This document shows positions 1 through 7,385 of a stretch of DNA of 8,853 nt, piece by piece (the stretch's first letter is position 1; the number at the start of each line of letters is the position of its first letter). The translations under genes and the position numbers were made by a program. The stretch is from JABMMZ01 sp964600345 (GTDB lineage: Bacteria; Bacteroidota; Bacteroidia; NS11-12g; UBA955): contig CAZRKA010000137.1 of NCBI GenBank assembly GCA_964600345.1, forward strand, positions 1-8,853, read 5' to 3'. The notes under the pieces were generated by a model, which made no database searches, was not told the DNA's origin, and was given only the letters and a program-made list of their open reading frames with translations.

Positions 1-3000
1 TGGAGGCGATCTGAGTTCTTCAGGTAGTATCCGTGGTCAGTGGTCGGCGGTAAAATCGCATGTTATTGACGTAAGTTCCGGCAATTTAACAGCCGGTACC
101 AACCTCTTGATAAGTGATGGTATTATAGGACACGACATACATTTGAAAATTGGTTCGGGTTCTGTAATTGTCAGCAGCGATCTGATACAATATCCGGGAA
201 GTGCCATCACATTTACGGGCAACGGAAATCTGGTAATATCGGGAAGTTTCGAGCATACCGGCGGTACTTTTACTGCCGGCAGCGGAACTGTTATTTATTC
301 GGGAGGAGATGCACAGGTAGTTGCTGAGGTTGACTATAACAATCTCAACTTTAATAAGAGTACATCAACCGCAAGGATAACATCGCCTACAGTTGTAAAT
401 GGCAACCTGAGTACTACTGCAGGCGGTGAACTGTTAATACTTGATAGTCTCAGCGTTATCGGCAACTTAAATATAGGTGCTTCAACTTTCATAGAAACCG
501 ATGCAGCAGTATTAAGTATCGGTGGTGATTTGATCCTTAACGGTACATTTATTCCAAACAATGGTAAAGTCAGATTTAACGGCAGTGGTGATCAGAGCGT
601 TACCCCTTGTAATTTCAATGATCTTGACGTAGTTAAATCGGGTGGGGCACTTAAGCTGGCAGGTACTATCAGCATAAACGGTAATTTAAATATCAATAGT
701 GGTATTCTGAATCTTGATACATTCAGAGCTGACAGAAGTTTTGATGGTGGTATATTCAGTATGGATTCAGGTAGCACTTTGTACATAGGCGGAAGCTCAC
801 ATTTTCCTGCAAAGTTTATCACCAGTACACTACATTCGGGAAGTAATGTGATATACAACGGTATAGTTGAACAACAGGTAAAAAATATAACTTACGGCAG
901 TCTAAGCTTTGAGAACGGCAGTGGAAACGCAAAATCGCTGATTGGTAATATCCGTGTGAACGGCGATCTGACCATTAATTCCGGAGCCGATTTTAACCCG
1001 GATATTTATTCATTGAATCTGTACGGCAATTTCATCAACAACGGTAATTTTATTCCGGGTACAAGTACCTTGACCTTCAATGGTACAGGTAAATCAATAA
1101 GCGGAACAACTACTTTTAATAACTTATCAGTAGTTGAAGGTTCCTACACTGTAACTTCCGGAACCATTACAATGAGCGGCGACTTGTACATTGAAAGCAC
1201 CGGATCACTGAGTTTCGGGACCAATACTGCCATACTTGAAGGCGACCTTACCAATAAGGGAAACCTCAGCAGCAATGGTACTGCAACTTTTACGGGCAGC
1301 AGGGTACAGACTCTGCAATTGCTTAATTCCATCAGCAGTTCATCCACAGGAATCATCAATTTTAACGGAACTTACTCGCCGGTAATCAACTCCAATACAT
1401 CGCCGGCATTTGCTACCGTTAATATCAACAATACAGCAGGTATAACACCTTCTGTGCCGTGGTACGTTTTTGTGGCATTCAATGTTTCGGCAGGCGCCAG
1501 TTTCCATGGCGGACCGCTTACTCATACATTCTACGGCAATTTTACCAATAATGGTGATGTAACTTCTGATGGAATATTAAAGTTCAGTCCCGGGGCGCCA
1601 TATTCAGCTTCAGGCAGTGTTAAACTCGACGGTACTTCATTTGTAAGTACCGGTGAAGTTGATTTTGCAGGTACAGCTCCGTTAACAATCATTCAGAATA
1701 GTCCGGTATTTAATGTGGTTAAAATAAGCAATACACATTCTGGTGGAGTTACCGCACCGGGCTCCTGGAATATTGCTGATGAATTGCGCATTGGCCCTTC
1801 AGCAACTTTCAAAGCAGGAACATCTACATCACATATCATTACAGGTTCGCTTATTAACAGCGGTACCCTTGACGGACAAACTTCTACTGTGATTTTCGAC
1901 GGAACAAGTTCGGAAATCAACGGCAGCGGAACAAGTAATTTCAATCACATTACCATTGCAAGCGGTGCCGATCTGACACTCAATACCTCAATTAGTGTCA
2001 TGCGCAATTTTACTGCAGACGGAAATTTTAATGGCGATGCCGGTTCAGTTGCATTTACCGGTTCTGCGGCTTCTGTAATAGATGGCGCTTCGGGAGCAGT
2101 TAGTTTCGGAGATCTGGAACAAAATAAGAGCGGTGTGCTTACAACATTGGCTATACCGGTAACAGTTAACGGAGAATTGATACTGACACTGGGTAAAATT
2201 GTAACTAGTATCACTAATTATCTGAACATAGCGGACGATGCTACTTCAACCCCGGGTTCGGCTCTAAGCTTTGTAAGCGGACCAATGCGTAAAACAGGAA
2301 ACGATTCTTTTGTATTCCCGCTGGGGAAAGGAATAAAATGGGCAAGATTGGGTATCAGCGCTCCTTCTGACACAGCTGATGTCTTTACTGCCGAATATTT
2401 CGACGCTGCCTATAGCAACACCACCAGCATGTCGGGGACACCTTCACCTGTGCTCAATAATGTAAGTTTGATGGAATACTGGGACCTGAACAGAACGACT
2501 GGTACTTCGGGTGTAAAAGTGACTCTTTACTGGGAAAATTCATTGAGTGGTATCAACAATTACTCAGGCGATCTGGTAGTTGCACACTGGAATGGTTCTT
2601 CGTGGGAGAACGCCGGTCAGGATGCCATAACGGCCTCTACTCCCGGAAATGTTACTTCACTAACTCAGTCGTCATTCAGTCCATTTACTTTCGGATCACT
2701 TTCACCGGCAATCAATCCTCTTCCAATTACACTGCTTGTCTTTGAGGGTAAACTGAATGAAAGCAGCGAAGTAGAACTGAACTGGAAAACGGCTTCTGAA
2801 ACCGATAACCTCTTTTTCACTGTCGAAAAAAGCAGGGATGGTGTTCATTTTACCGAATTAAGCAAAGTAATGGCCGCAGGTAATTCACATTCAGTTCAGG
2901 CTTATGCCGCACTTGACAGAGAACCCTTTTCCGGTTTGACTTATTACAGACTAAGGCAAACTGATGTCAACGGAGAATCTACCGTTTCAGCTACAATAGT

Positions 3001-3256
3001 GATAGTTTACAACGGTGAAAGCAAAGGTGTTATTTCAGTTTATCCGAATCCGAGCACAGGGCTGGTTAATATAGTTCTTGACAACCCCGGAACCGCCGGA
3101 ATTCAGGTACTCAACAGTATGGGAATGGTAGTTGAAACAATTCAAACCGAAGGCGGAAGTTTCATTAAAGATTTTACAGAATATCCAAAGGGAGTGTATT
3201 ACCTCCTGCTCGCTACAGAAACAGTTTCGGAATCTGTAAAAATCATCATCAGATAA
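1..3256 (+). CDS. Large secreted repeat protein with T9SS C-terminal sorting domain (5' partial)
   Basis: The reading frame is open from base 2 with no stop, so the gene begins left of the window; 1084 residues are visible. Residues ~70-756 are a low-complexity, Gly/Ser/Asn/Thr-rich repeat region, probably a stacked beta structure. Residues ~757-900 form a module starting VSGPMRK, with an EYWDLNR motif and a VAHWNGSSW motif, a combination I recall from Bacteroidetes surface proteins. From LPITLL (residue 907) comes a fibronectin-like domain with NWKTASE, FFTVEKS and YYRLRQTD. The last ~75 residues are a T9SS type A sorting domain: VYPNPSTG at 1013, a GVYYLLL strand, and a basic end KIIIR. Known family behaviour: such proteins cross the inner membrane by Sec and the outer membrane by T9SS, then are anchored or released. 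Adhesion or a structural surface role is inference; no catalytic domain is seen. Only one cysteine is present in the visible part. Signal peptide and promoter are outside the window. Confidence 0.93.
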   Translation, partial: GGDLSSSGSIRGQWSAVKSHVIDVSSGNLTAGTNLLISDGIIGHDIHLKIGSGSVIVSSDLIQYPGSAITFTGNGNLVISGSFEHTGGTFTAGSGTVIYSGGDAQVVAEVDYNNLNFNKSTSTARITSPTVVNGNLSTTAGGELLILDSLSVIGNLNIGASTFIETDAAVLSIGGDLILNGTFIPNNGKVRFNGSGDQSVTPCNFNDLDVVKSGGALKLAGTISINGNLNINSGILNLDTFRADRSFDGGIFSMDSGSTLYIGGSSHFPAKFITSTLHSGSNVIYNGIVEQQVKNITYGSLSFENGSGNAKSLIGNIRVNGDLTINSGADFNPDIYSLNLYGNFINNGNFIPGTSTLTFNGTGKSISGTTTFNNLSVVEGSYTVTSGTITMSGDLYIESTGSLSFGTNTAILEGDLTNKGNLSSNGTATFTGSRVQTLQLLNSISSSSTGIINFNGTYSPVINSNTSPAFATVNINNTAGITPSVPWYVFVAFNVSAGASFHGGPLTHTFYGNFTNNGDVTSDGILKFSPGAPYSASGSVKLDGTSFVSTGEVDFAGTAPLTIIQNSPVFNVVKISNTHSGGVTAPGSWNIADELRIGPSATFKAGTSTSHIITGSLINSGTLDGQTSTVIFDGTSSEINGSGTSNFNHITIASGADLTLNTSISVMRNFTADGNFNGDAGSVAFTGSAASVIDGASGAVSFGDLEQNKSGVLTTLAIPVTVNGELILTLGKIVTSITNYLNIADDATSTPGSALSFVSGPMRKTGNDSFVFPLGKGIKWARLGISAPSDTADVFTAEYFDAAYSNTTSMSGTPSPVLNNVSLMEYWDLNRTTGTSGVKVTLYWENSLSGINNYSGDLVVAHWNGSSWENAGQDAITASTPGNVTSLTQSSFSPFTFGSLSPAINPLPITLLVFEGKLNESSEVELNWKTASETDNLFFTVEKSRDGVHFTELSKVMAAGNSHSVQAYAALDREPFSGLTYYRLRQTDVNGESTVSATIVIVYNGESKGVISVYPNPSTGLVNIVLDNPGTAGIQVLNSMGMVVETIQTEGGSFIKDFTEYPKGVYYLLLATETVSESVKIIIR
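209..2269 (+). repeat. About eight degenerate protein-level repeats in the surface protein
   Basis: Each unit follows the pattern G-x-F...G-t-v-x-F-n-G-s-g...F-n-n-L...G...v-n-G-n-L-t-i-n-s-G. Clear examples begin at GTFTAGSGTV (residue 88), GTFIPNNGKV, GNFIPGTSTL, GTLDGQTSTV and GNFNGDAGSV. Unit length varies, and the two middle units (around the GNLSSNG and GDVTSDG starts) are longer, each carrying an added strand-like segment. DNA identity between units is low apart from short stretches such as the 11-mer starting at 1022 and again at 1532, so the copies are old or selected to diverge. Unit count and boundaries were judged by eye. Confidence 0.75.
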
Positions 3257-3290
3257 GAAGCATAGTATAGATTGTATAATTGTAATGAAG

Positions 3291-3319
3291 GCCGGGCAGC
3301 GATGTCCGGCTTTTTTTTT
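3291..3319 (+). terminator. Rho-independent terminator of the surface protein gene
   Basis: An 8-bp stem (3291-3298 with 3303-3310, one G-U pair) closes on a GCGA loop, which fits the stable GNRA tetraloop class, and is followed at once by nine T residues. It lies 34 bases after the stop codon at 3254-3256. It should separate the surface protein gene from the dapB transcript. Confidence 0.9.
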
Positions 3320-3378
3320 GAATAGAAGTATTCCGAATCGATTAAAAGCACTGCTTGGTCGCTTCAATGCCCCGCAAA

Positions 3379-3397
3379 TTTTTTCTGACTGAAAAAA
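3379..3397. repeat. Small inverted repeat upstream of dapB
   Basis: Arms TTTTTTC and GAAAAAA (7 bp, perfect) flank a 5-base spacer TGACT. The element ends 4 bases before the candidate -7 box at 3402 and overlaps where a -33 box would fall. It could be an operator or a chance A/T-rich palindrome. No T tract follows on the plus strand, so it is not a terminator in that direction. Confidence 0.3.
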
Positions 3398-3401
3398 CAT
3401 G

Positions 3402-3409
3402 TAAGTTTG
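3402..3409 (+). promoter_or_regulatory. Candidate Bacteroidetes -7 promoter element for dapB
   Basis: TAAGTTTG matches the Bacteroidetes -7 consensus TAnnTTTG exactly and ends 9 bases before the dapB ATG. The -33 region is weak: TTTT at 3379-3382, 19 bases upstream, matches TTTG at 3 of 4 positions. If real, transcription would begin almost at the ATG. The same 8-mer also occurs inside coding sequence at 2463, 5676 and 5844, so the match alone is not proof. Confidence 0.4.
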
Positions 3410-3418
3410 CACCTGATT

Positions 3419-4147
3419 ATGGCAAAAAAGCTGAATATAGCCCTGATAGGTTACGGCAAAATGGGAAAGATGATAGAGCATATGGCCACCGGCAGAGGTC
3501 ACAAGGTTGTATCCAGAATAGATATCGATTCAGGTAAAAAGGAATGGGATGCACTTGCTAAAGCCGATGTGGCTATTGAGTTTACCAGTCCTGCAGCTGC
3601 TGTTAAAAATATTAAAAAATGCTTCGAGCTGAATGTTCCGGTTGTGGTTGGAACCACAGGATGGTATGAACATATAGACGAGATAACTCAGCTTTGTGTT
3701 AAACAAAATAAATCTCTGCTGACAGCTTCCAATTTCAGCATAGGGGTGAATCTTTTCTTTCACATCAATAAAATCCTTGCTCAGGCCATGGAAAACCTGC
3801 CTGAGTACGATGTTACCATAGAAGAGATACACCACACACAGAAGCTGGATGCTCCCAGTGGTACTGCCATCACTATTGCTCAGGGAATACTGGCCGAACT
3901 CAGCCGCAAGAGCCGTTGGATGCTTAGCAATGAAGGTCCGGGAGAAAAAGACCTCTCTATCACAGCATTACGTTCAGACGATGTACCGGGCACTCATACC
4001 GTAAAATATTCTTCAGAAGTAGACGACATAGAAATAAAACACACCGCTCACAGCCGCAGTGGCTTTGCTATAGGCGCTGTTGTAGCGGCAGAATGGCTTC
4101 ACGATAAAAAAGGATACCATACAATGTCTGATATTATAGGCTTCTGA
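3419..4147 (+). CDS. dapB: 4-hydroxy-tetrahydrodipicolinate reductase
   Basis: Cytosolic DapB reduces 4-hydroxy-tetrahydrodipicolinate to tetrahydrodipicolinate with NAD(P)H, in the diaminopimelate/lysine pathway that supplies peptidoglycan. The 242-residue product is of normal family size. The Rossmann motif GYGKMG is at residues 11-16 and GTTGW at 78-82. SNFSIGVNLFF at 104-114 precedes the DapB signature EIHHTQKLDAPSGTA at 136-150, with catalytic His138/His139 and Lys142. The ATG at 3419 is preferred over an in-frame TTG at 3407 because MAKKLNIALIGYG is the usual N-terminus and 3407 lies inside the candidate promoter box. There is no Shine-Dalgarno sequence, as is common in this phylum. The gene is first in the run, 20 bases before lepB. 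All key residues are present. Confidence 0.97.
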   Translation: MAKKLNIALIGYGKMGKMIEHMATGRGHKVVSRIDIDSGKKEWDALAKADVAIEFTSPAAAVKNIKKCFELNVPVVVGTTGWYEHIDEITQLCVKQNKSLLTASNFSIGVNLFFHINKILAQAMENLPEYDVTIEEIHHTQKLDAPSGTAITIAQGILAELSRKSRWMLSNEGPGEKDLSITALRSDDVPGTHTVKYSSEVDDIEIKHTAHSRSGFAIGAVVAAEWLHDKKGYHTMSDIIGF

Positions 4148-4167
4148 TTTTTTCACTTTTAAAATAA

Positions 4168-5892
4168 ATGAATCCAAGTAATTTCAATACCTTTCTGCTT
4201 TTTTATGTCCCGCTTTACATACTTACTCATACGGGACTTTATCTTCTATTCCGCAAATCGGGTGTTAAGCTGGCGTGGATGGCTTTTCTTCCTGTTCTTT
4301 GCTACTGGCCATGGATAAAACTGACCGGCAGACCTAAAACCTGGATGATATGGGCATTGATTCCGGCAGCAGATGTCATTATCTGGTTTTCGCTGGTAAT
4401 CGATCTGATGGAGAGTTTCGGCAGATTTAAATTCTCCGAACAGGCTACCGGAGTTTTATTTCCGTTTTACATCTATCCTAAAATGGCTCTGGATAAAAAA
4501 GTGGTTTATCTGGGAGCAGCCAGGGACGAAGCTTTCAGAAAAAAATATATACCTGCAAAACGCGAAGCAGGACGCGAATGGGCTGATGCCATTTTCTTCG
4601 CATTTGTTGTTGCTTACTTGATTAGAATGTTTCAGCTGGAACCATACAAAATCCCTACTTCATCAATGGAAGACAGTATGCTGGTGGGCGACTTTCTCTT
4701 CGTAAGTAAAATGAACTATGGTCCCCGCTTTCCAATTACCCCGGTTGCATTTCCTCTTGTGCATCAGGATTTGTTCGGTGCCCAGGCTTATACGGATGTT
4801 ATTCAATTGCCATATATGCGACTTCCGGGTTTTCAAAGTATCAAGCGAAACGATCCGGTTGTATTTAATGTGCCCTGGGATTTTTATGATCAGACCGAAA
4901 GACCGGTTGACAAGATGCAAAACTATGTCAAACGCTGTGTAGGACTGCCCGGAGATGTACTTGAAATTAAAGACGGTAAATTGATTATCAATGGTGAGAA
5001 AGCGTACGAACCTCCGAAAATGCTTCACAATTACTACATCACTTTTAAAGCAAATTCAGATATTCCCAACGACGAAACCCTGACCAAAGAATACGATATC
5101 TACGATTTCCTCCTGCTCGACGCCAGGACATACAGGATGGCTGTCAGCACTGATGATATTGAAAGACTGAAAAAGGATTTTCAGATCGAACTGGTCAGAA
5201 TTCAAAATTCACCGGGCACAGGTAATCACTTTTCAGCCGACGGGGTTAAGGAATTTAATGCCAAAATTAAAATGAAGGCAGGTCAGAAATTGTCCGATGA
5301 TGAAATCAGAAAACTGGGTATTTCATATAGTGAGCCTTTGTCTGCCGATCTGCAGTATCTGCACGTGCTGATGGACGAGAAGTGGATGGAACCTGCAAAG
5401 TTTGCAGAGATTCCAAAAATAGATTCAATCAGGCGCAGCTGGCAGTTAAATTCACCTAGAAATAATGCTTTCCCCGATAATATGTCTGTTTATCCGTGGA
5501 ATAAGGATTACTTCGGACCGGTATTGCTTCCCAAACGCGGGCAGAAGGTTAAAATTGACAGCAAGAACTTTTATTTCTACGACAGGGCAATAAGAATTTA
5601 CGAAGGAAACAGCGATTTTGAACTAAGGGGAAGTACGCCATATCTGGGTGGACAACCTATTCTGGAATACGAATTTAAGTTTGATTATTACTGGATGATG
5701 GGCGATAACCGGGACAATTCGCTCGATTCGAGGTTCTGGGGTTATGTTCCCGAAAATTATATTGTCGGCAAACCGTTGTTTGTATTCTTCAGCATACAAT
5801 ATCAGAAAACATATCATCCGGAAACCGGAAAGCAGCTTGAAGATAAGTTTGTCAAAATCAGGTGGAACCGTATGTTCAACAGTATTAAGTAA
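4168..5892 (+). CDS. lepB: Signal peptidase I, enlarged Bacteroidetes form
   Basis: An inner-membrane serine/lysine protease (family S26) that removes signal peptides from Sec-exported proteins on the periplasmic side. Residues ~8-115 are hydrophobic, with about three membrane segments and the motifs KLTGRPKTW and IDLMESFG; they resemble the DUF5684-type domain seen on Bacteroidetes LepB proteins. A further membrane segment at ~139-157 leads into IPTSSMEDSM, with catalytic Ser166. Box D is NYVKRCVGLPGD (252-263) with catalytic Lys255. Box E is GDNRDNSLDSRFWG (512-525). About 245 residues separate boxes D and E, so the protein (574 aa) is far longer than E. coli LepB (324 aa). The insertion contains a charged, helix-like stretch (~329-400) and a segment with NNAFPDNMSVYPWNKDYFGP (433-452). 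The ATG at 4168 follows an A-rich leader without a Shine-Dalgarno sequence. Both catalytic residues are intact. Confidence 0.95.
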   Translation: MNPSNFNTFLLFYVPLYILTHTGLYLLFRKSGVKLAWMAFLPVLCYWPWIKLTGRPKTWMIWALIPAADVIIWFSLVIDLMESFGRFKFSEQATGVLFPFYIYPKMALDKKVVYLGAARDEAFRKKYIPAKREAGREWADAIFFAFVVAYLIRMFQLEPYKIPTSSMEDSMLVGDFLFVSKMNYGPRFPITPVAFPLVHQDLFGAQAYTDVIQLPYMRLPGFQSIKRNDPVVFNVPWDFYDQTERPVDKMQNYVKRCVGLPGDVLEIKDGKLIINGEKAYEPPKMLHNYYITFKANSDIPNDETLTKEYDIYDFLLLDARTYRMAVSTDDIERLKKDFQIELVRIQNSPGTGNHFSADGVKEFNAKIKMKAGQKLSDDEIRKLGISYSEPLSADLQYLHVLMDEKWMEPAKFAEIPKIDSIRRSWQLNSPRNNAFPDNMSVYPWNKDYFGPVLLPKRGQKVKIDSKNFYFYDRAIRIYEGNSDFELRGSTPYLGGQPILEYEFKFDYYWMMGDNRDNSLDSRFWGYVPENYIVGKPLFVFFSIQYQKTYHPETGKQLEDKFVKIRWNRMFNSIK

Positions 5893-5895
5893 GCC

Positions 5896-7365
5896 ATGTT
5901 TCTAGAGGATATCCAGACCATTGCTCAAACCGGAAGTTTTTTAAAAAGCGGACAGAAGGCTGAATTAAGCAGCAAAAGCAAAGAGGCTATTCAAAAGTCT
6001 TTCGAATACATTCAGGGAAAGATGGCCGGCGGAGATGCCGTGATTTACGGTATTAACACAGGATTCGGTTCGCTTTGCGATACCACCGTTTCTGATACAG
6101 ACCTTCAACAACTGCAATACAATCTATTGCGCTCGCATGCATGCGGGACCGGTGAAACAGTTCCTGAAGAAATTGTAAAACTGATGCTGTTGCTTAAAGT
6201 TAAATCACTGAGCTATGGCTATTCAGGCGTTCAGGTTGCAACTGCCGAATTATTGCTCGAAATGTATAACCGGAATATCATTCCTGTGGTTTACCAGCAG
6301 GGTTCTCTGGGTGCTTCCGGCGATCTGGCACCGTTATCCCATCTTTGTTTACCGCTTATCGGCGAAGGCGAGATATGGGAGAACGGTCAACAAAAACCAT
6401 CTTCAGAAATTCTAAAGAAGCACGGACTTCAACCTGTAATATTAGGTCCTAAGGAAGGACTGGCACTTATAAACGGCACTCAGTTTATGCTGGCTTATGC
6501 CATACACGCACAAGTGGATGCCGGTTCTATATTATATCACTCGTCGAGAATTGCAGCACTCAGTATTGAAGCATTTGATGCAAGACCTGAACCTTTTCTG
6601 CCTCACACACATAAAATCAGAAATCAAAAAGGTCAGCAGCAAATAGCCGAAGAAATACGCAGTCTGCTGGAAGGCAGTGAAATTATTGCACAACCAAAGC
6701 AAAGGGTACAGGATCCGTATTCTTTCAGATGTATTCCGCAGATACACGGCGCAAGTTCTGATGCCCTGAATTACTGTAAAGGTATTTTCGAAAACGAGCT
6801 CAATGCCGTAACTGATAATCCCAATATTTTTCCCGATGACGATCTTGTGATCAGCGGCGGAAATTTTCATGGACAAACCCTTGCCTTAAGTCTCGACTTT
6901 GCTGCAATGGCATTAGCAGAAATGGCTTCAGTTTCCGAACGTCGCATATATAAACTGATAGGTGGAGAAGCCGGTCTGCCTCCATTTCTGGCTAATAACC
7001 CGGGACTCGAAAGCGGTTTTATGATTGCACAGTATACTGCTGCAGGTATCGTCAGCCAGAATAAACAACTTTGCACTCCGGCCAGTGTCGACAGTATTGT
7101 CAGCAGCAATGGTCAGGAAGACCATGTCAGCATGGGTGCCAATGCAGCAACAAAACTTTATAAAGTTTGTGAAAATGTGAAGCAGGTTCTGGCAATTGAA
7201 ATGATGCTGGCATCTAAAGCCATGACATACAGAAGACCATTAAAATCATCTCCGGTTCTTGAAAGCTATCTTGCCGATTTTGAAAAAGCGATTCCGCCTG
7301 TTCAGGGTGATGTTTATCTTTCGCCTTTGCTTAGAAAAGCAAAAGATCAGATTTTTGGCAATTAA
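5896..7365 (+). CDS. hutH: Histidine ammonia-lyase
   Basis: Cytosolic HutH deaminates L-histidine to trans-urocanate and ammonia, the first step of histidine use. The 489-residue product is near family length, slightly short at the C-terminus. The Ala140-Ser141-Gly142 triad in GSLGASGDLAPLSHL would cyclise into the MIO prosthetic group. Other family residues are visible: Tyr51 in YGINTGFG, Asn193 in LINGTQ, YSFRCIPQ (275-282) and Glu408 in NGQEDHVSMG. Ser80-His81 in LRSHA is the pair found in histidine lyases where tyrosine and phenylalanine lyases carry His-Leu or Phe-Leu, so histidine is the likely substrate. The ATG lies 3 bases after the lepB stop, which suggests translational coupling. 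No hutU, hutI, hutG or hut regulator is in the window. An aromatic lyase acting in secondary metabolism is a less likely alternative. Confidence 0.94.
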   Translation: MFLEDIQTIAQTGSFLKSGQKAELSSKSKEAIQKSFEYIQGKMAGGDAVIYGINTGFGSLCDTTVSDTDLQQLQYNLLRSHACGTGETVPEEIVKLMLLLKVKSLSYGYSGVQVATAELLLEMYNRNIIPVVYQQGSLGASGDLAPLSHLCLPLIGEGEIWENGQQKPSSEILKKHGLQPVILGPKEGLALINGTQFMLAYAIHAQVDAGSILYHSSRIAALSIEAFDARPEPFLPHTHKIRNQKGQQQIAEEIRSLLEGSEIIAQPKQRVQDPYSFRCIPQIHGASSDALNYCKGIFENELNAVTDNPNIFPDDDLVISGGNFHGQTLALSLDFAAMALAEMASVSERRIYKLIGGEAGLPPFLANNPGLESGFMIAQYTAAGIVSQNKQLCTPASVDSIVSSNGQEDHVSMGANAATKLYKVCENVKQVLAIEMMLASKAMTYRRPLKSSPVLESYLADFEKAIPPVQGDVYLSPLLRKAKDQIFGN

Positions 7366-7369
7366 ATTA

Positions 7370-7377
7370 TATATTTG
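7370..7377 (+). promoter_or_regulatory. Candidate -7 promoter element for the DUF58 gene
   Basis: TATATTTG fits TAnnTTTG exactly and lies in the 20-base gap after hutH, ending 8 bases before the ATG at 7386. No TTTG sits at the proper -33 spacing; the nearest TTTG (7354-7357) leaves only 12 bases. The gene may equally be read through from the upstream run. Confidence 0.35.
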
Positions 7378-7385
7378 TTAAGCTT

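Noticed and set aside
107..109. TTG as start of the large surface protein
   Set aside because: The frame is open from base 2 with the same composition, and no signal peptide follows 107; the gene is simply cut by the window edge.
1..3256. Surface protein as an enzyme or toxin
   Set aside because: No catalytic domain is visible in the 1084 residues; only structural repeats, a fibronectin-like module and the sorting domain.
3336..3343. Palindrome AATCGATT in the dapB upstream region
   Set aside because: Eight bases is too short to be meaningful, and it is not repeated nearby.
3407..3409. TTG as dapB start
   Set aside because: It would add four residues before the standard MAKKLNIALIGYG start and lies inside the candidate -7 box; the ATG at 3419 fits better.
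3035..3502. 155-codon minus-strand open frame across the surface protein end, terminator and dapB start
   Set aside because: It spans a clear terminator and two genes supported by domain motifs, and shows no recognisable domain; it is an antisense shadow.
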